Shown here piece after piece: positions 1-30,169 of a stretch of 64,000 nucleotides of DNA. This stretch comes from Puffinus mauretanicus (taxonomy: Eukaryota; Chordata; Aves; Procellariiformes; Procellariidae), in contig JAJKFH010001865.1 in the NCBI GenBank assembly GCA_023333565.1, forward strand, positions 5,270,001-5,334,000. Direction: 5' to 3'. The translations under genes and the position numbers were made by a program. Under the pieces are notes generated by a model. That model did no database searches. It was not told where the DNA came from and worked only from the letters and a program-made list of their open reading frames with translations. Every line of letters begins with the position of its first letter. Within the stretch, counting starts at the first letter, position 1.

Positions 1-9498
<9,498 letters not shown>

Positions 9499-9595
9499 GA
9501 TTCCCAGTTGTTAAGCAGCAGATGGCTCAGCACCAGTACAAACTTCATTACCCTCCAACACAACTGATATGAAAGGTCTACAACCACCATCCTTG

Positions 9596-9601
9596 AATAA
9601 A
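9596..9601 (+). terminator. Polyadenylation signal AATAAA of ADH1-like gene
   Basis: A canonical AATAAA hexamer lies 98 nt after the TAG stop at 9496-9498. It is the first one downstream, which would give a short 3' UTR. Alternative sites further on cannot be excluded. Confidence 0.6.
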
Positions 9602-11876
9602 AGAATCAAGCTCAAACCCCAGACTTCAAGCACAGCGTTTACAAATGAAATAATCTTTTTCCTCCTACCTCTTTCTCCTCATTCTTGCTTTAAATCCTCT
9701 GTATTGTGCTGCAATTTTCTTTTAATAGCTAGTTATGAATTACAGGACTTGCTGCCGTCACAGGTGTTATGAAATTTTTTGATTTTTTAAAATGGCTTTC
9801 AATATGCAATCTTTTAATAGAAGAAAAACGAAGGAAACTGTTTCTTTGGGCCTTCATAACACTGCAAGCTTAACAGATTTGTGCATGCAGCTCAGCACAG
9901 TAAAACTCTACGTCAGAACTATGTATCCATCCTGAATTATTTTAGCATTCCATTACCTAATAGGCACGGAAATTACTGCAGAGATTAAAATTTATGGTGA
10001 CCACGTGTTTGAATTAATAATTTCAGTAAATGATGTTTAAGTCAATCATAGACTTAGGTACTGGAGAATGTCTCACCACTGGGTATTTTACCAAATTAAC
10101 ACTTTCAAGCATTTTATATAAAACTGCTGTGGTGGTGGTGGTCTGTGTTGTGGTTTGGTTTTTTTTTTTTTACCTTTGTACCTCTTTCTTGGGGATGTTT
10201 CAGTTGTTTTATCAATATGGTTTTAGATCTTTGGCCAATTTATACAAGTGCATCTGATGCTTGGGAAACAATGTGAAGAAATATGAATGTGCATCAAATA
10301 TTGTTATTTGTTTCCATTAAATAGAGGGGAGGTTTCTTAACCTTTACATGTGAATAGAGAGTAAATGGGAAGAAACAGGCGACTGATAACAGTTTGCAAG
10401 AAATCAAACATAAAGCATCTGCTTTCTGCATTTGTAACGTGGAAACAGGAACAGAGGCTATTTCTATCTTGGCAAACATGGTAAACATTGACTTATCTTT
10501 TGAAAGTACTAATCAGAGCTTGCAGGCACTCGCGTGCATGGTAGCTGGGTAGAAGAGCCTGTGAAGTAAGGGGATTGTATGCTAATGATGACTGACTTGT
10601 TTGTGTCAGCAGAAAGTGTCCTTGAGCCGCCCAGCTAGGTTAATGATTTGAGGATAAGTTTACCAAGAGATTAGACTTTAACAGAAGAAGATCCTTAAAC
10701 ACATGTGTGTATAATATGTTTATTTATAATCAGTTTACACAGCAATTAAGACCCAAACTTCAGTCATTTGTTTCTGTGGAGTTACCTGTCCAGTCAGATC
10801 TGAAGATTTTTTCTAGATCATAAAATAATTCTTTTCAGGTGCAGTTCAGTGGAAGAGTTCTGATCTCTTTCAAGGCAGGTTGTGTGTGAACCAACAGTGT
10901 GAACTGGATCACTATTCAAAACAGAAGGAGAGGGGGTTTAATTCCACTTCATTGATCTCACCGGTAGTAACTGGGATTTAGCAGAAACAAGAGCATAATA
11001 ATATCTCAATTCTCCGAGTAGTCTAACAAAATGTTTTCTGTGGAGGCCAAGCTAGTTCATTGTACCAGCTAAGGTACGTTCAGCTCATGACTTAAACAGA
11101 AGCCAAAGAACGCCTGTTTAAACCTAGCTTGTGAGGACAGAAAGAAGGAGTACGGAGAGGTAAAGTATCCCCCATATGCCAGATATACGTTTTTTTCCAA
11201 GGCATTCCCTATTGCATGAAGGGTAGAGAATACAACAGCACTCTTCAAAGCAGAAGAAGGAAAAAAAATAGAGCTAGGGAATAAAGTACAAAGAACCTCC
11301 TTGCTTCTGTCCTCTTCAGGATCATGCCAAGCCCATTTCTGTTGTTGTAATCTGCCAAGCATAGTAAACACCTGCTGTTAGTATCCTTACTAGGATAGTT
11401 GCTGGGCTCCAAAACAATAAACCCGTGAAATCATTCTTGTTAGGGGCATTTTACAAGGCAGCACTCTAGTTCTGCCTTCACATGGAGGAATGAAGTGGCT
11501 TCTGACTGGGGAACGACGAATAGTTCATACTGTCCTAGAGTATTTCTCCCTGCAGGTCCCCAAGCACACTCAGCTGAAGATTAATTTGTTTGTGTGATTG
11601 GGCAGCTCTGGACAGCGTGTGTCTGACAGACCTTCCCAAGGGCTCGCTGACTCTGGGGTACTGCAGGTGGGTTCAGGGCCACCTGCAGCGGCTCTGTGTG
11701 AGCCTCCATTTAGGAGCTTTCCTGTGAATGAGCAGGGGCCACACCGCCCATCAGAGCGCAATCTGTCCACTAGCACATGACAACACTAGGAAAAAATCCA
11801 CAAAAGCCATGAAAAATCCCAAGAGACAAATTCTGTCTGACAAAGCACAAATGGTGTTTCCTCAGATCTTAAACTA
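9602..11876. other. Intergenic, no gene seen
   Basis: AT-rich, with scattered short open frames on both strands that resemble nothing known and lack splice context. No ADH exon motifs (CGECxxC, GxGGVG, GWKS) were found in any frame, and no obvious transposon end. Confidence 0.5.
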
Positions 11877-12154
11877 CGCCAGTGTTTATTGAACATCACT
11901 TGGCTTCGCATACAGCTGAGCACGCCCGTGTTTCTGCTCTCCCACCGCATCCCACCCACCCAGCAGGAAAGAGCACAGGACAGTTGTGCAGCTCCAGCAG
12001 CGCGTGCTCCAGCGTGCAGAGACACGTGCTGTGCAGCTCTGCTTTTACATGCTTGTAAGATCATCCTCATGACCGTGCATCACCGGCAAATGATCACTCC
12101 CACGCAGTATAATCCCCTCTATTGCTTCCAGGTTACCAGATGGAGAGCACGACC
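11877..12154 (+). pseudogene. Decayed duplicate of ADH intron 1 end plus start of exon 2
   Basis: This segment is a diverged copy of 14822-15106, the 3' part of intron 1 and the start of exon 2 of the second ADH gene. Shared blocks include TGTTTCTGCTCTCCCACCGC, CAGGACAGTTGTGCAGCTCC and TAATCCCCTCT just before the acceptor. The copy keeps the TTGCTTCCAG acceptor at 12131 followed by GTTACCAGATGGAGAGCA, matching GTTATCAGATGCAGAGCT of the true exon. After about 20 bases the coding match ends and stops follow, so it is not functional. It is either a stand-alone partial duplication or what remains of an extra tandem ADH gene. Confidence 0.75.
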
Positions 12155-13480
12155 CCCAGTAATAAAAACCACTGTGATGCACAGATAGTTGGGAGATGAC
12201 AGGCCAATGTTTTGTTCAAGGGATGTCACTTCTGCTGCTGCTCAGGACAAGTGAAACAAATTTTTCTCTTGCAAGATACACACGTCATACCACAAGTCAT
12301 GATAGATTTTTTTTTTCAAAATGCAGCAGGCAGACCAGGCTGAATATTGAAAACCTTAAAAACTTCATTCTAAAAATCCTTATTCCAGGGAAATTATACA
12401 TCACCAGCACTCACAGTCTGACGGAAGCTACCAAAGGTGTGCAAAGAGATGTACAAAAAAGTAGATGTTTCTTGGGAAAAACTGCTAAACATCCCCGTGC
12501 ACCTGAAATACAGACCAAAATGATCCACAAATGCATGGCCACTCTAGTGCCAGGTGCTCACCTCCATGACAGGAACATGGCAGCACTTGCCACCATCACC
12601 TAGAGGTTGGGCTTGACCAGCAAGGCTGGGGAACAGGCTGCCCAGCAGCACTTCCACGCAGCTGGAGCCACTGTGACACCACAGGGCCACCATGCCCCGG
12701 GCAAGAGCTCAGCCAGCTGTGGGGGCACGGTAGCGCTGCCGGTCTGCATCAGTGAGGCCGGACACAGGTTCAGGGGATTTGGGAAGTGGGGGTTCAGCCT
12801 TGCAACATCAAGTGCTGCTGCTGCGGCTGACCTTCCCTCTCGCCCCATGAAACAGGGCCGGGACACGCAGCAGCAAGCGCCCACACAAAACTCTCCAGGC
12901 AGTTCCCTAAACACATAAACCTGGGGCTGATGTCCTCCCAAGTGCAGAAGCAGTTCCCAAACCTGAGGGTCGCACACAGGGTGCTCATCTTAGCCTGGTC
13001 CTCCAACAAGGTCTCGCTCACCCAATCTCCTATAAATCTCACCCGATGCCTCAGCAGAAACAGATCTGTGAGAATCAGGAGAGCACGGGGGAGTGAACCC
13101 CCTTGCAAACCTGGTTACACACGAGTGAAACAAATGTGTCCTTGGAAAAGCCCCCCTTCCTGACATTCTCCCCTTACTACCCAGGTGAAAATAGCTGCAA
13201 TACAACAGACAGTTAAGCTTCACTCCAAAAGGGCATGTGTGTTTTTCTACCATACCATGTTTTCTCTGTCTTCTTTTTCTTTTTTTTTAATTTTTAATCC
13301 TTTCGCAAACACCTTGATGTGAACCGCTGCCAGGTCAAATGCTACCCCTTGGCAGCAAGGGAACCCGAGGAGCAAATCTCCTCCCTCCACACCCGCCGGC
13401 AACAACCGGAGGAGAAAAATCTCGCTGAGCTCTCTGTGCCTTTCATGCAGGGAGGGCAGGCCATGGCCGAAGGCAGAGCC
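12155..13480. other. Intergenic, upstream of second ADH gene
   Basis: GC content rises from about 12.6 kb onward. Overlapping open frames occur on both strands (for example 12600-13253 minus), but they lack recognisable domains and are typical of GC-rich DNA with few stops. No exon could be supported. Confidence 0.45.
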
Positions 13481-13491
13481 ACCAATAAAAG

Positions 13492-13499
13492 CCTCCCCG
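13492..13499 (+). promoter_or_regulatory. TATA-like box upstream of second ADH gene
   Basis: An ACCAATAAAAGCC sequence contains a TATA-like ATAAAAG about 295 nt before the ATG at 13790, followed by a GC-rich stretch. Many class I-type ADH promoters have TATA boxes. The long leader this would imply makes the assignment weak. Confidence 0.25.
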
Positions 13500-13789
13500 G
13501 AGGACTTCTGCCCGCTCCCCGTGGAGCGTGACTGCTGCCCGTCAGCACCTCCCTGCTGCTATCCAGCTCCTGCACTCAACACTCGCAGTGCTCCTCAGCA
13601 TCGGACACAGAGGAACCTCCGCTCCCCGCTCTCCGGCGAAGGCTCCACGCTCCCTGCCTCCCCCTGCAGCTGCGGCCGGCGGCTGCCCAGGAGTGCTCCG
13701 GCTGGGCCATTTGCACGGGGCTTCGGCCAGACGGGCGGCAGCTTACCTCCAGCCTGCTGCAGTGACAGCAACAGCTCTGCTAAGACCAC

Positions 13790-20580
<6,791 letters not shown>

Positions 20581-20769
20581 AGGACACAGGCACGGGAGGC
20601 CGAGCGGAGGGACCAGCGCAGCAGACCACCTGCCTTCTCGCCCAGCACCTCACTTTGTGGGGCACAAGGAGACGAGAATGAAGGACTCGCCGATGCGGGT
20701 GCCGCTGCCAGTGCTCCCGCGCCCGGCCGAGACTCCAAAGGATGCCTCTCCCGAGAAAACACTTTTACC

Positions 20770-20775
20770 AATAAA
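20770..20775 (+). terminator. Polyadenylation signal AATAAA of second ADH gene
   Basis: First canonical AATAAA downstream of the TGA stop at 20578-20580, about 190 nt away. Confidence 0.6.
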
Positions 20776-20799
20776 GGGTTTCAATCAGACTCGTCCCAT

Positions 20800-23700
20800 G
20801 CAGTGCACTCAATCGACAGAGGTCCTACGGGGCAGGAGGAGCTCTTCTTCATACCACAGGTCCTTCCATCACACCCCTTGTCTCAGCAGCAAACAACTGC
20901 TTTTGCCCCCTCCACTGCTGCTGCCTCCCACCTTCACCCACTTTACACACGTATGCCCACACGTCTCTGCCCGCAACTCAGCTGGGTGAATGCTGCAACC
21001 TCAACCAAAGTACGGCAGCGAAACGACAGCTGCTGCTGCTGCTGTTCTCTGGTCTCACTCACAGGACCAAAATGTCTTTTGCTACATGAGGTTACTCTCA
21101 GGTAAAAGCTGTCACTCCAGCCCCTTTCATTTAAACATAAGGTTTTCTTATCACATTACTTTGTCCTATTCTCTCCTAATTTTCCCTTCTTCAATTCACA
21201 TTTGTCGTCTTTAGATCCTCTGGCCTCCTGAGCTCAGTCTGGTGGCTTTTCTCCTGATCTAGTTTTGTTCTTGATAACAACCTCAGAGAAACATACAGGT
21301 TGGAACCAGGAGGAGAAATTACAAGTGCATTTGTGTGCCATGATGCGTAAATGTGAGTGCTAGGGGTACTATACCTAGACTTTCAGAAAGTAAAAAGCAA
21401 AATTCTCCTTACATTGCAGTAGTGCAATTCAATAGGAGCTACCAGGATCACAACCTGGATCACAAACTAAATTTGTTCTGTGCACAAAAGGAAATGCAAG
21501 GATACGATCCTTATAGGTCCCTTCCAGCTTGAGATATTCTAGGATTCTATGCTTCTATGATAGCATGGACTCAAAATTAGCAATTGCTGTAAGATTCCTG
21601 TTCTCTATTTTAACACATTTTTACCCTCATTCTCCTTCACTAGGGTGAACAGAATCAATTGTACATGTTTAATAGACCTTTATCAATATTTTTGTTATAT
21701 CTTTTCAGTGTATAATATGTCAGGATGGATCTAACTCTCACATTCCTTACATCATTTGCCTCCTCCCCCTTCCATTTTGTATGAGGTACACAATATCTTT
21801 GTTCTAATGGAAATTAAAGTGACAGGGCACCTTAAAGAATAGTGAATTATCAATCTTGCTAACAAATGCAAAGCCATATCTGCTAGGATATGATCTAGTT
21901 TGTTCTTCATAGTAGAAGTGCAAAGATTGTCTCTGAAACTGGTGGCCAGTTACACTGAAGACAAAAATTTAATGCTGAAGCATTAATAAAGGCATTAATA
22001 TCTGCCTTTGTCTTTTAATTAAAAATTATTGACGGGTTTGAACAACTGCAGGCAGGGGAAAAGATAAGATTTGTACTTAGCCCTCGTAAATGCATTTCAG
22101 TCTATTCCACAAAGTGATTTCTGTCAACTATTCTTCCATTTTTCCACCACTTTGATACAGACAAGAAACGAACATAATGCACAGAGGGGGCCAGAACACT
22201 GACTACCAAGATAAAGACAAAGACCTTGAGGCCTGTGCCTGTCTGTACAAATACCTGACCTAACAGATCAGTTATTAAAACTTGCCTGATACGTGAACAC
22301 ATGTAGCAAGTCAGGATATGAATTATGTTTAACACAGACACACAGTATCTGTCATTAAAAAGTTAATCATTAAATCCATGCCTACTGACATACGTTTGAT
22401 TTTATTTTCCCTCTATTAATTGGATAAGAAAAAACCATCCTCCACAAAGCTGCACAGCAACAGGATCTCAGTATCAACTCCCCTCCATATTCACATACAT
22501 CTCAAATGTTTTGCAGAGCTGTCAGCTACCCATGGCACCTCACAACTGCAAGCAGGGCAGTCAGCAATTCTGAAATCTATGTTGTCTTCACATCAATGTT
22601 GGGTTTGCAAGTTTGATGGAGAAGAGCATCACATGGATGTTTTAAGGAAAAATAATATTACACATTTGAAACACCTTTTTACAACGATTTTGTAGGGTAT
22701 AAGCTCAACAGCAGAGACTGAACATGTCCTAAGAGGCATGAAATACCAGTACATGTAGCACTGTTCATATTTATGTCCTTATGTGTAAAATGAAAACATA
22801 AGCCATATGTATGCAATGTTATCTAGGAAGCAGTTGAATTATTTCATTATCTATCACAGTATTTGTAAAATTTGTTGTTCTAGACTTTGAACACTAGCAA
22901 CCATACGGGATATCAGCCATACAGCATTTGTCCTCTGGAGTTGCTCTCCAACTCTTGCACAATGTAGAAAACTGAATGGTAATCAAAACCAATTAAAATA
23001 AGGCTCAAAAGCTGTGTAAAGTGGGTCTGTCTGAACAGCTTAAAGGATATTTTTGTTTTCAGCTAAGCACTTAAACATCAGTCCACTTTCAAAGTGGAGT
23101 GAAGATTGCAAAGCACATGAAAGCAACTAATCCTGGAGAAGAACCACATCTTTGCTCCACCAAATCTGGTGAGTGAACTGACAGGATAACAGGCATGAAG
23201 GACATGTGAATCACTCGTAGAGCTCAGTGTCCTAAGCATGAGTCTGCAGAGTAATGCCTTCCTGATTTATGAATGCTGAATTTTTTTTCTGATAAGAACT
23301 AATCTTTTTTGCATCCTAACGTTAACAGATGTCTCTTGATTTTTTAAAAATATTACTATCAGTATATCTATCATTTTGTTCAACAGCTGAAGAGTTGAGT
23401 TCTGCTCACTATAGCATTCTAAATGGTTCCTGATCCGAGAAGGGTTTTTATGTCATTATTGGTAGTCTTCTAGGAAATTATCCCATTCCTTAGGTATACA
23501 AAAACGTGCTGTCAGCCACACGGAATGAGAATTCCTTTCTAGTGGACAGGCCTTTTCTAGTCTATCATTTCCTTCTACACTAGAGCTGGTGGGATCATGA
23601 AGGTCCTCAAGGCTGAATTAGGCACGTGGAAACTTACTTTCGTTACAGACAACACGAATTCTTACACAGCAGGCCCCGAACTGGGAGAGGGACGGGCAGA

Positions 23701-25530
23701 AGGATGAACTGGCTTTCAGTGCTAACCAGCTTTTCAGTGGGCTAAGCAGTTAAGGGTGAAGAAAAAGGGAAGCATGGAGCAGAGAGGTAGGGAGAGAACA
23801 CAGGTATAAAGAGATACAACACCTGAGCAAAGATTTTTATTTTAAGTTGAAAAGAGCTCTCATTGCTTTTTCTAAGAACATGCAAAATTTCAAAGCTATA
23901 ATCAATATATGGCATTTCTGACATGCTGGGGTCAAGTTCACATGTGTGACTAGGAAAAACTGATTATCTTTACTGGCATTTAACCATATCATCTCCATTT
24001 TTAATCTCTTCATCCATCATCCTTCTGTTCCTTTTATCAGTTTCTCCTTGGCAGCAGCTTAAAGTTGAGTATATGATAAGTCTAGTGATTCTAGCTGGTT
24101 GCCAAAGTACACATAACAACCCTGTGTATTCAATATTTTAATGTGTGGCGTTTCTTTCCAGAGAAGCAATGGGAAGGACACATTGCTCTTTGGAGTGGTT
24201 TCCAAACTTACCTGTTTCAGCTACAATTCTATTTTAATCAATTTTACAGCTCAGTTTCTTTGAAATAACAAAAAGACCATCTCTTCTAGAATATAAATGC
24301 AGACTCAGCAGTCTAAAACTACCATCAATAAAACACCAGTAGATTTATGCAAGATATATTTTAACCCAGAAAAATATTTAATACTCTGTCCTAGCAAACA
24401 GTTTATATGGGCAATGAGCCCATATATGAGATTGCAAAAATCAAAAGGAAACAAATGGGTTTGCTCCATAACATGTACATGAAGCATCGGAGTATCAAAC
24501 ATTGTTCTCTACTGATGCTTACGTACTGTTAGAAGCGCATATAGAGAGTACCCAGCCCTGAACAGACCATCACTTAGAATATTTTCGTTTTCTGTTTGAG
24601 TATTTGCGACTCTGTACTGTTTTCTTATACTTGAGAGATGACAATTACACACCATTTCTCATCAAGTGTCCCCTTTCCAGGTCTTTCACATTGTAGAAGT
24701 AACACAAACACAAATGTCAATCAATCTTTGCTTCTAGAACCATGTAAACTAGCACTATGTAAATGTAGTATATTATCTGAATAATCCTTTGGCATTTATT
24801 TTAAGTCGAATACTCTGAGCTCTGACTTACACAAATGTTATGATAGCCATGCCAGATACTCCAGCAGGGGATATCAATATTTTAAATACAACCTAGTTCC
24901 CATAAAAATCCAATACATCATAAGATTGTTGTCATTTACACCACCGCTTTAGAGAAACTGATGGACATGTGCACTTCTAGCAATATCATTCATATCAATG
25001 AAATGGTAAGCAGATAAATCTCTTACGACGCTGATCAAATGTTTACTTAATAAAACTCTGCGTCGAGCACCTCTGTTTGTGAAAGAACCTCGTTCTCATA
25101 AATTCATTTCAGTCTCCTACAGGAGAAGAAAAGCCTGCTTGGGGCATCCAAGTCATAAGCAAGAAACCAATAATTACATGCGTACACAGTAACTCTGTTT
25201 CACAGAAATTATTTATAGAACAGTACCACAGAAACAGCCACCTCATATATTTTACAATGGAAATCCTTGGAAGTGCCCACTACAATGAGTACAGCTCTCA
25301 GTAGCATCGTTTACATTTTATTTCTATGTAACACAGTTTTCTCCTATAGAACAGGCAGCAGAATCCTGGCTGGAAACACAGGTTTCATGCTCCAAGTGAA
25401 CTGGAAGAAAAACATCTCCCAGAGGCAGAAAAAATTCCCTTGTTTACCCAGCACCATTACCAGGCAGCACTAACAACAACATTAGTATGGAAACTGAGGC
25501 AAATTATATCCAAGTTACCTATACTGTGCA
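20800..25530. other. Intergenic, AT-rich, no gene seen
   Basis: Short open frames only, none with recognisable domains or exon context. The only element noticed is a tiny CR1 tail near 21.5 kb, listed separately. Confidence 0.5.
21508..21562 (+). mobile_element. CR1 3' end remnant
   Basis: The segment reads GGTCCCTTCCAGCTTGAGAT followed by repeated ATTCTATG-like units, which is the typical end of avian CR1 elements in plus orientation. Only the extreme 3' tail is left. Confidence 0.6.
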
Positions 25531-25536
25531 TGGATG

Positions 25537-26165
25537 GCTTGTGTTGTAGCTCCTGGCAGGACTGCAGATACAGCTCTAACTGCATCACGTTCAGATGGAC
25601 CCTCCTGCGTTTCAGTTTGTGCCCATTGCTTCTGGTCCTGTCACCGGGCACCTCTGACAAGAGCCTGGCTCTGTCCTCTTTGCACCCTCCCTCCAGGTAT
25701 TTGCACACATGGATGAGATCCCCTGAGCCTTCTCTACTCTGTGCTGAACAGTCCCAGCTCTCAGCCTTTCCTCATGGGAGAGATGCTCCAGGCCGCTAAT
25801 CATCTTTGTGGCCCTTTACTGGACTCTCTCCAGAATGTCCGTGTCTCTCTTGTACTGGGGAGCCCAGAACTGGACCCAGCACTCCAGATGTGGCCTCACC
25901 AGTGCTGAGTAAAGGGGAAGGATCCCCTCCCTCGACCTGCTGGCCATACTTCGTCTAATGCAGCCCAGGACACCGTTAGCCGCCTTTGCCTCAAGGGCAC
26001 ACTGCTGGCTCATGTTTGACTTGGTGTCCACCAGGACCCCCAGGTCTTTTTCTACAAAGATGCTTTCCAGTTGGGCGGCTCCCAGCATGTACTGGTGCAT
26101 AGGATTCTTCCTCCCCAGGTGCAGGACTTTGCAATTCCTCTTGTTTAACCCAATGAGACAAAGGA
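25537..26165 (-). mobile_element. CR1 LINE fragment
   Basis: Minus-strand frame 25816-26181 encodes the C-terminal part of CR1 reverse transcriptase ([37 protein letters not shown]). Downstream sequence to 25537 matches the end of the CR1 coding region. It is truncated at both ends, with several stops and frameshifts. Confidence 0.88.
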
Positions 26166-26189
26166 CAGCATGTCTTTTCAAACCTAAGA

Positions 26190-29100
26190 AATAGCAATTT
26201 CCCTTTAGTTTTTATTTAGAGACTCTGGCATACAGTATTTCAAGTGAATCCAAGGGAAATAAAAAGAAAGTCACACTGCAAGTACATTTTTCAATTACTC
26301 TGGAAAAACTACGAACCACAACGTTTTACTGAAGCATTATTCTTTTCCTGTAATGCCAGATTCTAGTCTTAGCCGTGCTATTAGTCTGGTGTGAGATCAG
26401 ACTTTGGTTATTGGTTATTGGTATCAAAACATCTTCTTCCATGGTTTTTGTGAACCATGAAGGTGCGTATTGTAGAAATTAACCAGTTAGAGCTAATACA
26501 CAGAATATAGAAATTACACAAAGCAGCTCACTTAGCTACGTTAGTTATTACATAAAGCAGCCAAACAACAATAATTTATCTCTTGCACATACATGTTAGC
26601 TTCAGTTTTCAGATATTTGAGACTAAATTACCATGATGAACAACAAGTAAAGAAATTCTGGAAAACCATGTTCAAGGACAATGAATTCAAACTGGAAGAG
26701 ATGCAAAGGCATGCTACTAGCAGGGCCAAAGAAAAGAAAGCCATGGTGACAAAAGAAACTATAAGTGTGTGGCTCACCTAGTCTAACAAAAGGGAGGGTA
26801 AAAGGATATGGCTACCTTCCAAAAATAAATTAAGGGTATAAACACTAAACAAGGGAAAAACTTTTTGCGGTAAATGGCATTGTTTGCACAGGAACAACTG
26901 GGGAAAAGTAGCCTAGAAATTAAAAGAAGACTAATCAGATCAAACTATCATAAATAATCTGAATGGCAGTAAACCCCCCCTATTTTTAATACAGAACATG
27001 TCAGGTTTATGATAAGGGCTATATGATACAGTTCCTATAGCAGCAAAGGAATAGACTCAGATTTATTGCAATTGCATCTTCAAATATGTTCAAATAGAAC
27101 ATTTCATATAAGAAATCTACCCAGCCCCTCAGGCATGTCATGTGGTGCACAACACTCATACAGAGATCTGCTGCTGTTCCAGGCACTGCTCCATTGATGG
27201 CATCCTGCCTGAACAGCTGTGCAGGGTGACACACCTCTGGAGCACATGTGTTGCAGTGAAGGTCTTTGCTGATTCCTGTGAGTTCGGAATGGAAATATAC
27301 TAAGCACATACTTATTTCTCCCAATTCCCTTTCCTTCCTTCTGCATTTGCTGTGTGATTAAAGTTCTACAAAGCCTAAAGAGAAGCCTAGCAACCATCTA
27401 GATAATCAGCAGAAGCAGAGGCAACTCTTCCTTCAACAACCACTTAAGTTTTATACCTGTGAATAAGCCCTTTGCATGCACACTTCTAATGCAAATGGCT
27501 TTCTCCAGAGGTGGCAGTTGCTCTAACTCAGAGCACCCAGGTACCTTGCCATACAAGCAACGCTTCATAAGGAACAGAATTAAAAAGAAAAGCATTAAGA
27601 GCAATTACTCACTGACTTACTTAGCTATACCAAAATTTGTATTTAAAAATATTCTATTTAAAAATACACCTGTTACATGATCAATGTCTAAGCCATTGAT
27701 CTGGATTCTGTTCTGCGGCGAACAAGTCAAATTGTAACAGCTGAAATCTTGGTAATGTTTTTACTTGAATTGGATTTTCTGCTGCAACACTTAGGACTGC
27801 TTGGTTTGAATAGTTGCTACTGATTGTTACAGACATTGAGAAGTCAATTATAGTCCTAGTCTGGATCACATAGTTTAAAGAACAAGATGAGGCAGTGTCA
27901 ATTAAATTCCTCATCAGATCACCACATATTCTGATCAATTCTCACCATATGCCAGGAAAAAATAAACTCTTTAAAGAAAGCAATTTCATGTGATCGTACA
28001 ACATCATCTTACAGCACAGATAAAACATGGCAGAAATGTAAGGATGCTTTTATCTTCATACACAAGTTGCATGAAATATAAACATGGTCACCAACTTCAG
28101 TGGGAAATTACATGCCTTTGATACTTGCAGGTACAAAACCCCCTACTTTCCTTATAGAATTCCTCACAAGTATTAGGACCTAGGCTAATTCTTTTTCAGA
28201 ATTCTCAATTTCATATTTTGACCTGTACCTTAGAGATATCAGTTACCTTCATTTTTGTTTTACTTGGAGGTAACATTCCTTTTTCTCAGTGAAAGAGAAC
28301 GTTTCACAGACGTGTCAGTAACAACATTACTAGGAGCTTTATGCCAGTACTAACCTGATAATATTACCCAAGTCATATTACCCAAAGTTTGCACAAACTG
28401 AGATGGGAACCTTATTCCGGAACAAACACAGCACAAATTTGCTTTGAACGTAATTAAACATTTGCAATAAAGGCTGGTTATCTCTTGAAAACATCCTTTA
28501 TAATAAAGTTGCTGACAGATTTTCTGCTCTATAGGGTTTAATAAATGCAGGAAGAGTCTTACTTTGTTTTAATTTTGGTAAGGATTATAGGAGTGTACTT
28601 ATTTTTTCTTTTGGCTTTCTTCACATCCTTTGGGCTTTGCATGCTAACGCAAGACAAAGAAAGTTGTCTGTTGTACATCAGTGTATCTGTTTTAGTAAAC
28701 AGATGTGTTTCAATAGAAATGCATATAATTTTTATCATCTTATCTTTATCACCAGAATAGTATTAACGGCATCTCTTGTCAGCCAGTATTTTGCTATTCA
28801 AATCTCTGTAGTTCCTTTTCTTGCTTTGAGGAGGAATTCATCCCCCTTAGCAACTAAGCACTGAGGCTTATATTTATGTACTTTATCCATGTATAGTTGG
28901 TGATAAGCAGATGATAATGTGTTTTGGCTTTCACATGCAAAATTTATGATTCCATTATGTTACATCTGTGTTTATTTACTGAACCAGTGCTAAAGCTTTT
29001 ATGTGAACTTAAGTAAGTTTCTTGAAGGCTTCCAGGGCCTTCCAGGTGTATGTCCCAAACATTAATTCTTAAAGAAATCATGGAGATTTTTAAAAATCCC

Positions 29101-29755
29101 TAGATTATTAAAAAAAAATGCGATAAAAGAGAGCGGGGTTACAATGGCATAGTCTGAATTTCTCAGGTGAAATCTTACTGAGAAAGTCTGTTCAAATGGA
29201 GAAAACTGTAACTGGCACCTAACTCACAGCAAAAATGGCCTTTTCTCTGTTCTGAAGGAAATAATAATAATTCATTAACAACACAATAGAACTTACTCAT
29301 GTTACAGCGTTATACTAACGTTTGCAGTAGCAATTTTCAGAAACTTGGTTGATGTATTGTCATTTCTTTTTCATTTTTGAGGGGTTTAGACTAAATATTT
29401 TGTTTGGTACAAACCATCACCGACTTAAGTTCAGCTCCGAACCAGGACATGCATGGAGTTTAGATACTTGCATTCGAAAGCAACATCCAAAAAACCCCTT
29501 TATTCCCTAATAGGCTGGAAGAGCAGGCACCTAACTTCAGTATAGCCTATTCCAGTTTTGATCTGACAGTTCCCAGGTTTGCATTTTCGCCAGAACTGCC
29601 CCAGTTCCACAGGTTCGTCCACTGAAAAAGCATTTCTCTACCAATGCGAAGTCACTCAGTAGTCCTACATAGGACCTGCTAGTCCTCGTTCAAGACCAAG
29701 GGCACATCGTGCTAGGCACTCTGAACACAGAATAGAAACGCATCCTCTGCCCTAC
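26190..29755. other. Intergenic, no gene seen
   Basis: AT-rich sequence with a few 60-100 residue frames. The frame at 26593-26781 has a lysine-rich, coiled-coil-like composition but no recognised family and no splice or promoter context. Confidence 0.45.
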
Positions 29756-29760
29756 AGAGT

Positions 29761-30160
29761 TGTACTGGGTCTGGCGAGGATGGAGTTAACTTTCTTCGTA
29801 GCAGCCCATATGGTGCTGTGTTTTACAGCTGTGACCAAAATAGCGTTGGTAAGACACCAATGTTTTAGCTATTGCTGAGCAGTGCTTGCACAGTGTCAAG
29901 GCTTCTCCGTTTCTCACTCTGCTCTCTGCAGCAAGCAGCCTGGGGTGGGCAAATGGTTGAGAGTACTGCCAGGACAGCTGACCTGGATTGACCAGAGGGA
30001 TATTCTGTGCCATATAATGTCATGCTCAGCAATAAAAACTGGGAGGTAGTCTTTCAAGGTAACTGTTGCTCAGAGACTGGTCGGGCAACAGTCTCCTCGT
30101 GGGAGGTGATAAGGGATTGCCTTTGCATCACTGGTTGGGTTTTTTTTCCCCCTCAAATTT
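29761..30160 (+). mobile_element. Degraded, truncated ERVL-like LTR
   Basis: Collinear with the first 400 bases of the solo LTR at 36982. Shared blocks include GGAGTTAA near the start, AGCGTTGGTAA, a TGTTTTAG block, GGGATATTC and TGTCATGCTCAGCA. It lacks the 3' half and no internal retroviral genes adjoin. It is older and more diverged than the second copy. Confidence 0.75.
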
Positions 30161-30169
30161 ATTAACTAT

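Noticed and set aside
12196..13253. Several 70-135 residue frames on both strands
   Set aside because: Overlapping, low-complexity, no family resemblance and no splice context.
26593..26781. 62-residue lysine-rich frame
   Set aside because: Coiled-coil-like composition only; no promoter, splice or family evidence.
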